Origin: Lentisphaerae bacterium GWF2_57_35
Lineage (GTDB): Bacteria > Verrucomicrobiota > Kiritimatiellia > CAIQIC01 > GWF2-57-35
DNA: 64,000 nucleotides
Assembly (NCBI GenBank): GCA_001804865.1
Contig: MHBK01000035.1
Coordinates: 62,001-126,000, forward strand
Reading direction: 5' to 3'
The notes under the pieces are model-generated. The model worked only from the letters and a program-made list of their open reading frames with translations, did not search any database and was not told the DNA's origin. Both the position numbers and the translations under genes were made by a program. Below are positions 55,398 through 64,000 of the stretch, in pieces (the first letter of the stretch is position 1; each line of letters starts with the position of its first letter).

Positions 55398-55430
55398 GGC
55401 GCTCACTCCGCTGAGCGCCTTCTTTTCCCC
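55398..55430 (+). terminator. Rho-independent terminator
   Basis: Stem GGCGCTCA (55398-55405) and TGAGCGCC (55412-55419), loop CTCCGC, followed by TTCTTTTCCCC. It ends the methyltransferase transcript. Confidence 0.8.
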
Positions 55431-55551
55431 ATACGACCTGCGGATGTGTCGAGATGCAACCATTCCAGCGGTCTTTTCGAAAAAAAGTGTGCGTAATCGC
55501 CAAAAATAGCGTATTACCACCTGTCGATTTTGAAGGGACGACGAACAACAA

Positions 55552-57330
55552 ATGGCATTGCTGGGATTACAAGATGTGAGCATGGCATTCGGCGGGCCGC
55601 TGCTGCTGGATGACGTGAATCTGCAAATCGAAGAAGGAGAACGGGTCTGCTTGCTGGGCCGCAATGGCGAGGGCAAGTCGACCTTGCTGCGCATTGTGGG
55701 CGGCGAACTGGAACCCAAGGCCGGAGTCCTCAGCCGGAAAAAGGATCTTAGGGTCGGCTACATGCCTCAACAAGTTCCTCAGGGCGTTTCCGGCACGGTG
55801 GCCGAGGTCGTGGCGCAAGGCGCGGGCGCCCTTTCCAAGGACTGGGAGCGATCGCGGCTGATCGAAAAAGCCATTTCGCAAATGGGGCTCGATCCCGATG
55901 CCTCCTTCGAGAGCCTTTCGGGCGGCCAGAAACGCCGGACCATGCTGGCCCGCGCCCTGGCGCAGGAACCGGAATTGCTGGTGCTCGACGAGCCGACCAA
56001 CCACCTCGACATCGCCTCCATCCAATGGCTGGAAGGCTTTTTTATGCGCTGGCCCGGGACCTTGCTTTTTGTTACGCACGACCGCGTCTTCCTGCGAAAG
56101 CTGGCCACGAGGATTGTCGAACTGGATCGGGGGCAACTGACCAGTTGGGAATGCACCTACGACAAATACCTTGAGCGAAAACAATCCCTGCTGGAGGCGG
56201 AAGAACGCCAGAACGCGATCTTCGACAAGAAACTGGCGCAGGAGGAAACCTGGCTGCGCAAGGGGGTCAAGGCGCGTCGCACCCGCAACGAGGGACGGGT
56301 GCGCGACTTGATGCGCCTGCGGGACGAACGACGAGCTCGGCGCGAGCTGTCCGGCGCGGTCAATATGCAATTGCAAACGGCCGAGCGCTCCGGCATCAAA
56401 GTGATCACAGCCAAGAATCTCTCCTACGACTGGCCGGGGACGCCCGTCATCCGCGATTTCTCCATGCAAATTGTACGGGGCGACAAGATCGGCCTGATCG
56501 GACCCAACGGTTGCGGAAAGACTACCCTGCTCAACCTCCTGCTGGGCCGTCTGGCGCCGCAAATCGGCACGGTGGAACACGGCACGAAGCTCGAAATCGC
56601 CTATTTCGATCAACACCGCGAGCAACTGGACGAAAACCAGACGGTGGCTTATAACGTCGCGGGCGGCAACGAGTCGGTTCAAATCAATAACAGCCGCCGC
56701 CACATCATCAGCTATTTGGAGGATTTCCTTTTTCCTCCCGACCGCTCCAGGACGCCGGTGAAAGCGTTGTCCGGCGGCGAACGCAACCGGCTCCTGCTGG
56801 CCCGGCTGTTTGCCAAGCCGTCGAATGTGCTGATGCTCGACGAGCCGACCAACGATCTCGACGTGGAAACGCTGGATCTGCTGGAGGATTTGCTGGTGGA
56901 ATATAGCGGCACCCTGCTGCTCGTCAGCCATGATCGCGAATTCTTAAATAACGTCGTGACCAGCACGCTGGTGTTCGAAGGGCAAGGCGGCATCAAAGAA
57001 TACGTCGGCGGCTACGACGACTGGCTGCGACAGCGCCCGGCTCAAACCGAGCCCGTACAGAAGGAACCGTCCGTCGATCGCAACAAGGCCATCGCGCCAC
57101 GCCCCCGCAAGCTCAACTATAAAGAGCAAAAGGAGCTGGAATCGCTGCCGAAGAAAATCGAGGATCTGGATAAAGAGCTGGATGATTTGCACGGCCAGAT
57201 GAGCGACCCGGGTTATTACCGACTGCCGCCGGAAACCATCAAAATCAACGCCGACCGCGCGGAGCAGATTCCGGGCGAACTGGAACAGGCGTACGCGCGA
57301 TGGACGGAACTGGAAGAACGAAAAGCGTAA
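55552..57330 (+). CDS. ABC-F family ATPase (Uup/EttA-like)
   Basis: A 592-residue protein with two ABC domains and no membrane spans. Walker A sites are GRNGEGKS (36-43) and GPNGCGKT near 317; signatures are LSGGQKRR and LSGGERNR. The interdomain linker is charged (RRTRNEGRVRDLMRLRDERR), and the C-terminal 70 residues form the coiled-coil domain typical of Uup. ABC-F proteins act on ribosomes or, for Uup, on DNA and ribosome homeostasis. Ends nine bases before the convergent cyclophilin gene. Confidence 0.93.
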   Translation: MALLGLQDVSMAFGGPLLLDDVNLQIEEGERVCLLGRNGEGKSTLLRIVGGELEPKAGVLSRKKDLRVGYMPQQVPQGVSGTVAEVVAQGAGALSKDWERSRLIEKAISQMGLDPDASFESLSGGQKRRTMLARALAQEPELLVLDEPTNHLDIASIQWLEGFFMRWPGTLLFVTHDRVFLRKLATRIVELDRGQLTSWECTYDKYLERKQSLLEAEERQNAIFDKKLAQEETWLRKGVKARRTRNEGRVRDLMRLRDERRARRELSGAVNMQLQTAERSGIKVITAKNLSYDWPGTPVIRDFSMQIVRGDKIGLIGPNGCGKTTLLNLLLGRLAPQIGTVEHGTKLEIAYFDQHREQLDENQTVAYNVAGGNESVQINNSRRHIISYLEDFLFPPDRSRTPVKALSGGERNRLLLARLFAKPSNVLMLDEPTNDLDVETLDLLEDLLVEYSGTLLLVSHDREFLNNVVTSTLVFEGQGGIKEYVGGYDDWLRQRPAQTEPVQKEPSVDRNKAIAPRPRKLNYKEQKELESLPKKIEDLDKELDDLHGQMSDPGYYRLPPETIKINADRAEQIPGELEQAYARWTELEERKA

Positions 57331-57339
57331 GAGCCCTTT

Positions 57340-58533
57340 TCAGGGGGCGTCCATCGTGAATAAACCCGAAACGGGAAATGTCACCGTCCCATAGCATAGA
57401 CCATTGAATCCACCGCCCGTATTCGTGGTGTAATTGAACGTCAAGGTCATGGGATATAGTCCGGAAAAATAGATCGGCCACATGGAACTGCGATAAGGCT
57501 CGGTTTGCTGCCAGGAGCAACTGGTTATCGAACCCGTGCTGGTTTGGCTAAACGTGTAAGTTCCGGTCGTCGCGCTGCCAAAGCTCATATCGATGGTTCC
57601 GGCCATGTTGGTGAATACAATCTGCAGCGAGCAGCCCTGCAAACTCCACGGCAGAAACGCATGCGCCGGATATTGCACGCGCGAAAGGCTGTAGAATTGC
57701 CGCGGAGTTGCCGCCGTTTGCGCACTCAAAGGGAATCCTGTAATGGAGGGCGGAGCCACTTCGACGCCCAAGTTGGTCCCCGTCCACACGATGAGATTGC
57801 TGCTCATCGAAAGGCGATATCCGCAATACTGATTCCTTGCGAAGTCGAGCCGTTGATTCCCTCCGCCAGGGGTAATCCCCAGCTTGATCGGCGCCACTCC
57901 GGCCAAGGCTGGATTGGTATAAACAAACCCTTCAGCCTCCGTGCCGACTCTGCGAATGGAGACGTGAAGAATCGTGATCGGCGTCAAAGGTCGATTGTTG
58001 GAGGTCGGGACGTGATTGATGGCGTCCACTACTTCCATGCCGCTTATCACCCGGCCAAAAACGGAATGCACGCCGTCCAACCACGCCGTATTGGCGGCGG
58101 TGATAAAGAATTGCGAACCGTTGGAGTTTTTGCCGGAATTCGCCATGGAAAGAACGCCGGGCCCGTCATGCCGTAACGCCGGACTGAACTCATCGGGAAA
58201 GACATAGCCCAAACCGTCCGTCCCCTGCCCGTTCGGCGAGCCGGTCTGGCTCATGAAGTTGGTGATTACCCGATGAAAGATGATGCCGTCATAAAATAGA
58301 TTTGTCCGAATCTGGCCTGTCGGCAAGTCGATCCAGGCGCGGGAGCCCTCGGCCAGGCCGATGAAATTCGCCACGGTCATCGGGGCGTTCACATAATCGA
58401 GCCGGCAGGTGAAAGAACCCATGCTCGTGGCGAAGTCCGCGTAAATACCTTCCTCTTGCGCACGGGCGGCCGTAATCCCGAGCAGGAACCCAAGCACAAG
58501 GAAAAACTTCCGATAAGCGTTTAGACCATTCAT
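57340..58533 (-). CDS. Secreted cyclophilin-type peptidyl-prolyl isomerase
   Basis: A 397-residue exported protein. A signal peptide ends at ITAARA. The cyclophilin domain (about 30-205) has FYDGIIFHRVITNFMSQTG, the SMANSGKNSNGSQFFIT active-site strand and WLDGVHSVFGRVISGMEVVD. The C-terminal 190 residues are beta-rich, with YRLSMSSNLIVW, and are not recognised; similar domains end many verrucomicrobial secreted proteins. ATG 58533 gives the best signal peptide; TTG 58551 is less likely. Confidence 0.9.
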   Translation of the reverse strand: MNGLNAYRKFFLVLGFLLGITAARAQEEGIYADFATSMGSFTCRLDYVNAPMTVANFIGLAEGSRAWIDLPTGQIRTNLFYDGIIFHRVITNFMSQTGSPNGQGTDGLGYVFPDEFSPALRHDGPGVLSMANSGKNSNGSQFFITAANTAWLDGVHSVFGRVISGMEVVDAINHVPTSNNRPLTPITILHVSIRRVGTEAEGFVYTNPALAGVAPIKLGITPGGGNQRLDFARNQYCGYRLSMSSNLIVWTGTNLGVEVAPPSITGFPLSAQTAATPRQFYSLSRVQYPAHAFLPWSLQGCSLQIVFTNMAGTIDMSFGSATTGTYTFSQTSTGSITSCSWQQTEPYRSSMWPIYFSGLYPMTLTFNYTTNTGGGFNGLCYGTVTFPVSGLFTMDAP

Positions 58534-58706
58534 GGCATGGAGGGGTATCAAACTGGGGCCAGGCGATCAAGTTTTTTGGCGGCGCAGCTCCTGATAACGA
58601 AAACAACGAACCAAATGATCGTTACTTTTCATGTGCTGATGGCCTCCACGCATCTATATTAGGGAAATGTAATGGCAATGACAGCTCTTCTCAATGGAGT
58701 TATGGA

Positions 58707-59402
58707 ATGCTGTCCTACTTTGAAAAACGCGCAACGCATCTTCGGGAAAGCCTGGAGGACCCTTCATCGGATTGGCTCCAGACGCTAAACACCTACCGCC
58801 AATTTGCCTTGGTTAATCGGCTATTTGCACGGTGGCGTCATTTATATGTACGGTTTTTGCGCCCACAGATGACCCAGGCGTCGGTCTGCTACACCCTGTT
58901 GGATATCGGCTTCGGAGGCGGGGATATCCCCCTTCGGCTGTTGGCCTGGGCCGCGCGCGACGGTCGCCGGCTGGCCATTACGGCCATCGATTACAGCGAA
59001 CGCGCCATGGCGGCAGCAGCCCAACGAACATGGCCGTCCAATTTATGCTTTCGCCAGACTTCCGTAAGCGACCTGCGCCGGGAAGACCGGCCGTTTGATT
59101 TTGTGATTTCCAATCACGTTCTGCATGAATTACCCCAACACGACCTGGAGCCGTTTCTTGACGACAGCGCCGCATTGGTCCGCCGACAGATCGTGTTCAA
59201 CGATGTGGCCCGTAGCGCATGGGGCGCGGTGGGGTTTGCACTTTGCACCGGACCTTTTCTGCATCGTTCGTTCACCGTCGCCGATGGCATCATATCTCTT
59301 CGTCGCGCCTATACCTTGAACGAATTGCGCGCCCTGGCGCCTCCTCCTTGGCAAGTCGAATCCCTATTCCCTAGCCGCTTGCTGCTGACGCTTCGAAAAT
59401 GA
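58707..59402 (+). CDS. SAM-dependent methyltransferase coupled to FAD monooxygenase
   Basis: A 231-residue methyltransferase with motif I LLDIGFGGGD (64-73), ITAIDYSERAM and FVISNHVLHEL. Its stop overlaps the FAD monooxygenase start (ATGA). Such pairs often accompany type III polyketide synthases, but none is visible here. GGAG lies about seven bases before ATG 58707. The hydrophobic LLTLRK end is unremarkable. Confidence 0.87.
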   Translation: MLSYFEKRATHLRESLEDPSSDWLQTLNTYRQFALVNRLFARWRHLYVRFLRPQMTQASVCYTLLDIGFGGGDIPLRLLAWAARDGRRLAITAIDYSERAMAAAAQRTWPSNLCFRQTSVSDLRREDRPFDFVISNHVLHELPQHDLEPFLDDSAALVRRQIVFNDVARSAWGAVGFALCTGPFLHRSFTVADGIISLRRAYTLNELRALAPPPWQVESLFPSRLLLTLRK

Positions 59403-60553
59403 AACCTCCCACAGACATCGAATGCGAAGTGGCCATTGCCGGCGCCGGTCCTGTCGGATTATTTCTCGGCTGCCGCCTCGCACAAACAGGCGTATCCTGC
59501 GTGGCCATCGAAAAAAACAGCCGCCGCTCCCAGCATTCGAGAGCAGTAGGCATTCATCCCCCGAGCATCGAGCGATTGGCCGCGATGGGACTCGCTGATC
59601 GCTTTCTTGCCAACGGAACCGCCGTTCAAATCGGCCGAGTCTTCAACGAACGAACAACCCTTGGGACCCTGCTCCTTACAACCTGTCCGCTTCCATTTAA
59701 CTTTGTGCTGACCATCCCCCAACACGAGACAGAACGTATTTTGGAGGAATGCCTGAGACGGCTCAGCCCAGCGGCGCTACAACGCGGTTGGACCCTTGGC
59801 CGGCTGGCGTCAGGCCGAGACCGCGTCGACCTGACCGCTCGGAACAACGCCGGAGAGGTCATGAACGTCCGGGCGCAATTCGTGGTCGGCTGCGACGGGA
59901 AAAGCAGCTTCGTACGCGAAACAGCCGGCATTGCTTTCCCCGGCGTTCACTTCCCGCGCGGGTATGCCATGGGGGATTTCCCGGATCGAACCGCCTGGGA
60001 TGCAGAAGCGCGAATCTGGTTGTGCCGGGACGGCCTGGTCGAATCGTTTCCGTTGCCCGGCCAGCTCCGGCGATGGGTCATCAGCCTTCCCCGCGAGCTG
60101 CCCCAGCCCCAGCTCGAAGACTTTCAAAACTTGTTGAAACAGCGAACGGGTGTTGTCCTGGAAACGGCGCCACGCCATGGCTTGAGTCCGTTCACTGTTC
60201 AGAAGCACTTGGCTGCGCAGTTTGTAAACGGAAGGATCGCATTGGCCGGTGATGCGGCCCATGTGATGCCGCCGTTCGGCGGTCTTGGAATGAATACCGG
60301 GTGGTTCGATGCGTGGGATCTTGCCGACGCCTTGTCGCGCATCATACGACACCACCCATCTCCCCAAGCCGTGCTGGCCGATTATGGAAGAACGGCGCGC
60401 CAACGCGCCCAACGGTCCATTCGCCGGGCCGTGCTGAACCTGTCGATCGGAGGCCCGGTCCATCGCCCCACCCTGCGAAATGGTTTAGTCTGGACCTGCC
60501 TGCATTTGCCCATGCAGAAGTTTCTGGCTAGGTGGTTCACCATGAGGGCCTGA
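59399..60553 (+). CDS. FAD-dependent monooxygenase
   Basis: A 384-residue aromatic-hydroxylase-type flavoprotein. Residues 12-20 have the dinucleotide fold AIAGAGPVG, and the second FAD motif is [18 protein letters not shown] near 284. The DG motif is in [13 protein letters not shown]. The family (FAD_binding_3) hydroxylates phenols and polyketides. It is coupled to the preceding methyltransferase, so the two likely modify one small molecule. Downstream lies an aldehyde dehydrogenase relic. Confidence 0.9.
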   Translation: MKPPTDIECEVAIAGAGPVGLFLGCRLAQTGVSCVAIEKNSRRSQHSRAVGIHPPSIERLAAMGLADRFLANGTAVQIGRVFNERTTLGTLLLTTCPLPFNFVLTIPQHETERILEECLRRLSPAALQRGWTLGRLASGRDRVDLTARNNAGEVMNVRAQFVVGCDGKSSFVRETAGIAFPGVHFPRGYAMGDFPDRTAWDAEARIWLCRDGLVESFPLPGQLRRWVISLPRELPQPQLEDFQNLLKQRTGVVLETAPRHGLSPFTVQKHLAAQFVNGRIALAGDAAHVMPPFGGLGMNTGWFDAWDLADALSRIIRHHPSPQAVLADYGRTARQRAQRSIRRAVLNLSIGGPVHRPTLRNGLVWTCLHLPMQKFLARWFTMRA

Positions 60554-60570
60554 GACGGACGGATTGCACA

Positions 60571-60753
60571 ATGAGGCATCAATCATCCCTCTTCAGCATC
60601 CAGAACGGAATTGTCGGGCAAATACGGCGCGCGCCGCTGGGCGTGATGCTGTGCATGGGGCCTTACAATCCTCTCAACGAAGCGTTCACGACCTTGCTCC
60701 CGGCTCTGCTCATGGGCAATACCGTGGTGTTCAAAACTGCCAGTCGCTTCTAA
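60571..60753 (+). pseudogene. Relic of NADP-dependent glyceraldehyde-3-phosphate dehydrogenase (GapN-like)
   Basis: A 60-codon fragment ending in TAA at 60751-60753. The part [24 protein letters not shown] and the following [10 protein letters not shown] match the internal nucleotide-binding region of GapN aldehyde dehydrogenases, where CMGPFNYPLNETF is usual. One residue is missing (NYP to NP), and neither the N-terminal 140 nor the C-terminal 300 residues are present nearby. The surrounding 330-base gap holds no other gene. Confidence 0.72.
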
Positions 60754-60886
60754 CGTCATCGGCTCTGCCCGCACCCACCCTTCGCAGGCGCATAAGTGCT
60801 GCCGTACAGTTGCATTCGCTCACTTCTGTCATAAATTGTGTCGGACCGGTTAAGAAATGGTTACCCGAAAAAAAGGAGACGTAATC

Positions 60887-61417
60887 ATGGTTAAGCACAT
60901 TGTATTCACTGTAATCTTGCTGGCAGGTATGTTTGCATTCCAGATGAATTCCGCTTATGGGGACGACGACACAAAACCCAATCGTCTGGGCGTAGGCGCG
61001 CATTACTGGACTGCCGTCGACAATATTGACGACGACAATTTTGACGAGGACGGCGTAAGCTGGCTGGCCAGCTACCAGTATTGGCCCGGACTTTTTGGAA
61101 TTGAAGCGGCCGTGGAATGGCTTCGGGACGGATTTGGCGGTTCTGAAGACGATGTCTTTTTGCCTCAGGCCTATCTTATTTTTGGAAAATGGATCTATGC
61201 CGCGGCCGGCATCGGCGGATATTATACGGACGGTCGGATGGCCGACGATCCATTCTATGCCCTCCGCGCCGGTTTGAATCTGGAACTATTGCCCTACCTG
61301 TTCCTCGATCTTAATGCTAATTACCGGTTTGAAGAATGGGACGATTTGCGGGAAGAAGGCACGGAAATCGACACCGATACCGTCACTTTGGGCGGCGCCG
61401 TGCGGATTGGATTTTAA
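60887..61417 (+). CDS. Outer-membrane beta-barrel-like protein
   Basis: A 176-residue protein with signal peptide (cut probably after SAYG). The mature part is a series of amphipathic strands (GVGAHYWTAVD, SWLASYQYWPG, IYAAAGIGGYYTDG, LFLDLNANYRFEEWD) ending in aromatic-terminated TLGGAVRIGF, typical of small OmpW/OmpA-type barrels. It is acidic, with several Asp-rich turns. AAGGAG lies eight bases before ATG 60887. Confidence 0.8.
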   Translation: MVKHIVFTVILLAGMFAFQMNSAYGDDDTKPNRLGVGAHYWTAVDNIDDDNFDEDGVSWLASYQYWPGLFGIEAAVEWLRDGFGGSEDDVFLPQAYLIFGKWIYAAAGIGGYYTDGRMADDPFYALRAGLNLELLPYLFLDLNANYRFEEWDDLREEGTEIDTDTVTLGGAVRIGF

Positions 61418-61495
61418 TTCTTAGCTCGCAGTTGTGCAACAGCTGACTTTCCAGCCGGGGGTTGAAACACCTCCTTGTACGTTGTATAGGTTATT

Positions 61496-61529
61496 ATCTG
61501 AAGGCGGACATTCTTGTCCGCCTTCAGAT
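61496..61529. terminator. 15-bp perfect hairpin upstream of msrB
   Basis: ATCTGAAGGCGGACA (61496-61510), loop TTCT, TGTCCGCCTTCAGAT (61515-61529). There is no T-tract on the plus strand; an AT-rich stretch follows on the minus strand. It may end the barrel-protein transcript or regulate msrB, which starts 26 bases later. Confidence 0.6.
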
Positions 61530-61554
61530 TAGGTAATGGAAAGATGGTGAAACC

Positions 61555-62088
61555 GTGAGAGCTTTCGATAGGCTTGGGTTTTTGGCTCTGGTTTGCGGGT
61601 GTGCAGGGATGCTTGTCGTTGCCGCAAAACCCGCTGAAGAGGACTTACCAGGAAAGGTCAGCATGAACACAACGGAAGTGAAAAGCAAGTTGACGCCGCT
61701 GCAATACAAAGTAACTCAGGATTGCGGCACAGAACCGGCGTTTCACAATGAGTACTGGGACAATCACCGGCCTGGCATTTATGTGGATGTCGTTTCCGGA
61801 GAACCCCTTTTTAGTTCTCAAGACAAATTCGATTCCGGGACCGGTTGGCCCAGCTTTGCCAAGCCGCTCGACGAGAAGAACATTGTAGAGAAAACGGATA
61901 AGTCCTTTTTGATGCAGCGCACCGAAGTCCGAAGCAAGAATGCCAATTCGCATCTCGGCCACGTATTTGAGGACGGTCCTGAACCGTCCGGCCTGCGCTA
62001 TTGCATCAATTCCGCCTCCCTCCGCTTCATTCCCGTGGAGGACCTGGAAAAGGAAGGCTACAGTCAATATCTGGAGTTATTCAAGTAG
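61555..62088 (+). CDS. msrB: Peptide-methionine (R)-S-oxide reductase, exported
   Basis: A 177-residue MsrB with a hydrophobic N-terminal export signal ([18 protein letters not shown]). The catalytic domain has [18 protein letters not shown] and catalytic Cys150 in [11 protein letters not shown]. The zinc-binding CxxC pairs of many MsrBs are absent, as in the zinc-free subgroup. Exported forms repair oxidised envelope proteins. Start is GTG 61555; no ATG gives a full frame. Confidence 0.93.
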   Translation: MRAFDRLGFLALVCGCAGMLVVAAKPAEEDLPGKVSMNTTEVKSKLTPLQYKVTQDCGTEPAFHNEYWDNHRPGIYVDVVSGEPLFSSQDKFDSGTGWPSFAKPLDEKNIVEKTDKSFLMQRTEVRSKNANSHLGHVFEDGPEPSGLRYCINSASLRFIPVEDLEKEGYSQYLELFK

Positions 62089-62105
62089 TATGCTCTCCAT
62101 TTGAA

Positions 62106-64000
62106 TCAAGCTTCGCCCAGCGTGGCGGTCCAAAGCTCGTACAATTCTTCCAACGCAGCAGGAAGATTTTCACCCAGGTGAATGCGGATAACGCGCAAGC
62201 CTTTCTTTTGCAGCGCTTGCTGATCGCCCAATGCTTGCGCTTGTTTCAAGAGGCCCAAGGTGAAGCTTGCTCCCGGGACCACCATGTCTTCCGCATCCTC
62301 GGCGGTGAATTGTATAAAGAGTCCGTTGGGCGGGCCTCCTTTGTGATACTGGCCCGCTGAATGCAATGCTCGCGGAGCGAATCCCAGCGTAGTGGCCACT
62401 TTAAGCGAATCGCGAAGGTGCATTCGCAGGGCTTGCAGAATCTGTCGTGTTTCTTTCGTCTCAGGAAGATAGGCCATCATGGCCACGTATTCGCCCATGT
62501 GGGTTTCCCGAAGAAAGTGCCTCAGCAGATCCGTAGCCTGCCCCGGTCCCTTCAGCCCGTAGAAACGCAGCGTCCCTTCGTTTATCGAGGATTCCTCGCC
62601 GGGGAAACTCCCGCTTTCGCGATACGCATTCAGCAGGTATTCGGTGTTACTCTTGCTTTCCTGAACGTCGGGCTGGTTGAAAGGATTGAGCTGCAAAATA
62701 GAACAGGCCGTGACCACGGCAATTTGCCAGCGCATGAATTCCTGGCCGTAATCGTGCGGATCATCCAGGTCCAGCCATATCACCGGATGCGCCGCTTTTC
62801 GCAACGCGTCGATTCGTCCTTCGAAATACGGATCGTGATCGTCCGTGAGACGAAGGCAAACGAAGACTCGATCCTTCCCGTAAACCGTCGGATCGCCCAA
62901 GGCTTCTCCTATCACGGGAAGCAATCCCCGTCCTTCCTTGCCGGAACTTCCCGCGATGATTTGCTCCAGCCACAAGCCAAACGCCTCGATCGGTTCGGAG
63001 GTCAGAAACGTGATCTTATCCAGTCCTTCGCGCGCCAGGCTTCCCAACGTAACGCCCAATTGCAGCGCCGGATTTTCCGCTGCATCTACCTCGGGACCGC
63101 AGGCTCTCGCCATGTGCATTCCCCGGGCGAGAAATCGGCCGGGATGCACGTCCATCAGGGCGGCAGGAAGCAGGCCGGAATACGTCAGGGCCGCATAGGG
63201 GCCGCCCGCTTCTTCGTCATTCAAAAATAGGCGACGAAACTTCCGTTCGCGCGCCGCGACCGCCAAAGGCGAATCCGCATCGGCGACGGCAACAAAGTTT
63301 TCGCCCGCCTGGACGCCTTTGAGTTGCCGAAGCCGGTCGAAGAACAGATCCATCAGGATCTTGGCTTCCATGGTCGCGCCGGACTGGCCGGCAACCACAA
63401 ACAAGGTCGCTTCCAACGGCAGCTCTTTCAGCAACCGGGCAACGGTTTGAGGATCGATGGCGTCCAGCACCGTGAACGGGATTCCTTTCTCGCCCGGCGT
63501 GAAAGATTGCGCAATAGCTAAGGCCGTCAGACTGCTTTCGCCCGTCCCCAAATGCACCACATGCCGGTACCCTACCCGCCAGACTTCTTCGGCAAATGCC
63601 GTCAAATCGACCAGATGCTGCTCCATCCTCTCGGGCGCGCTCAACCAGCCCAGCGATTCGCCTATTTGCCGTTGTTCCTCTTTTGTCTTTTTCCAAAGGG
63701 ATGCATCTCCGCTCCAAAGGCGTTGCGCAAACTTTTTCTCCTCCAGAGCGGCCAGATTTTTGAGGATGCGGCTTTCCCATCCATTGGTGGATATCGATTG
63801 CCGGTCCAACGGTTCAGAAAGAGCTTCGACGCGCTTGGCTTCCAGGGCAGCGAGCAGTTTGTCGAATGGTTTGACGAACTTGACGATCGCTTCATTTTCC
63901 AACTGCCGAACCACGGCATCGATGTCGATGCCCAATGGGCACAGGTCTTCCATTACTTTCAGAGACATGTCGATCGACTCTTCAATGCGGTTTTGTGGAT
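62106..64000 (-). CDS. Transaldolase/glucose-6-phosphate isomerase fusion, N-terminus outside window
   Basis: The frame is open to the right edge, giving 631 codons. The first 55 visible residues (ESIDMSLKVMEDLCPLGIDIDAVVRQLENEAIVKF) match the C-terminal end of transaldolase. The rest is a phosphoglucose isomerase-type protein with SIS folds: HLGTGESSLTALA, VVAGQSGATMEAK and a C-terminal LNPFNQPDVQESK. Fused Tal-Pgi enzymes of about 950 residues are known in several bacteria. An internal ATG at 63968 should not be taken as the true start. Confidence 0.87.
   Translation of the reverse strand, partial: PQNRIEESIDMSLKVMEDLCPLGIDIDAVVRQLENEAIVKFVKPFDKLLAALEAKRVEALSEPLDRQSISTNGWESRILKNLAALEEKKFAQRLWSGDASLWKKTKEEQRQIGESLGWLSAPERMEQHLVDLTAFAEEVWRVGYRHVVHLGTGESSLTALAIAQSFTPGEKGIPFTVLDAIDPQTVARLLKELPLEATLFVVAGQSGATMEAKILMDLFFDRLRQLKGVQAGENFVAVADADSPLAVAARERKFRRLFLNDEEAGGPYAALTYSGLLPAALMDVHPGRFLARGMHMARACGPEVDAAENPALQLGVTLGSLAREGLDKITFLTSEPIEAFGLWLEQIIAGSSGKEGRGLLPVIGEALGDPTVYGKDRVFVCLRLTDDHDPYFEGRIDALRKAAHPVIWLDLDDPHDYGQEFMRWQIAVVTACSILQLNPFNQPDVQESKSNTEYLLNAYRESGSFPGEESSINEGTLRFYGLKGPGQATDLLRHFLRETHMGEYVAMMAYLPETKETRQILQALRMHLRDSLKVATTLGFAPRALHSAGQYHKGGPPNGLFIQFTAEDAEDMVVPGASFTLGLLKQAQALGDQQALQKKGLRVIRIHLGENLPAALEELYELWTATLGEA

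Noticed and set aside
1..64000. tRNA, rRNA, insertion sequences or CRISPR arrays
   Set aside because: No tRNA T-loop with matching stems, no rRNA-like block, no transposase and no regularly spaced repeats were seen on reading both strands.

Overview
The window looks like a chromosome segment of a Gram-negative bacterium of the Planctomycetes-Verrucomicrobia-Chlamydiae group, most likely Verrucomicrobiota or Kiritimatiellota. The reasons are a microcompartment locus of a type frequent in that group, large secreted multidomain proteins with verrucomicrobial-style C-termini, a GAP1/GTPase conflict-type system, an FHA/PATAN signalling operon, and an otherwise ordinary ddl-ftsQ-ftsA-ftsZ cluster. 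Assignment below phylum is inference. By eye, GC is high through the microcompartment region and lower in the left-edge defence-like operon.

Layout. (1) 1-8287, minus strand: a four-gene restriction/defence-like operon (PLD-nuclease/SNF2 helicase, adenine methylase, AAA ATPase, and a small coupled protein cut by the window edge). (2) 8449-12790, minus: ddl, ftsQ, ftsA, ftsZ. (3) 13050-19048, minus: a 1719-residue secreted GH18/amidase cell-wall hydrolase whose translation start lies in a long hairpin, then a PRC-barrel protein. (4) 19283-21016, plus: PolX. (5) 21033-30882, minus: a PATAN protein, an FHA-GYF-zinc-GTPase, a GAP1-like membrane protein and a large unknown membrane protein, followed by a glycoside hydrolase. 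(6) 31263-34974: small stress and housekeeping genes (copper-storage-like protein, ElaB/YqjD-like pair, pterin dehydratase, AsmA-like protein). (7) 35273-42952, plus: a complete bacterial microcompartment locus. It has an RpiB-DeoC fusion, one BMC-H, two BMC-T and three BMC-P shell proteins, a CoA-acylating aldehyde dehydrogenase, phosphopentomutase, and a CAP10/GT90-like glycosyltransferase. (8) 43073-43924: a secreted dienelactone-hydrolase-like protein. (9) 44228-54587, plus: a compact nine-gene operon (vWA lipoprotein, PspA-like protein, substrate-binding protein fused to OmpA, ABC permease and ATPase, coiled-coil membrane protein, Ycf46-like AAA ATPase, GH30 enzyme, Fe-S protein). (10) 54632-64000: methyltransferases, ABC-F protein, secreted cyclophilin, FAD monooxygenase, an aldehyde dehydrogenase relic, a beta-barrel protein, MsrB, and the C-terminal two thirds of a transaldolase/glucose-6-phosphate isomerase fusion.

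How the microcompartment genes fit together. DeoB converts (deoxy)ribose-1-phosphate to the 5-phosphate. The DeoC domain cleaves deoxyribose-5-phosphate to glyceraldehyde-3-phosphate and acetaldehyde, and the encapsulated aldehyde dehydrogenase turns the volatile acetaldehyde into acetyl-CoA. This matches what BMC surveys call sugar-phosphate-utilising (SPU) compartments. The most striking detail is an amphipathic helix between the RpiB and DeoC domains that closely resembles the N-terminal encapsulation helix of the aldehyde dehydrogenase, suggesting both enzymes use one core-targeting signal. The RpiB-like domain lacks the usual catalytic cysteine.

Other loci worth attention are the GAP1/GTPase operon, the vWA-PspA-SBP/OmpA-ABC-AAA operon, and several intergenic hairpins and palindromes. 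No tRNA, rRNA, CRISPR array or insertion sequence was recognised.
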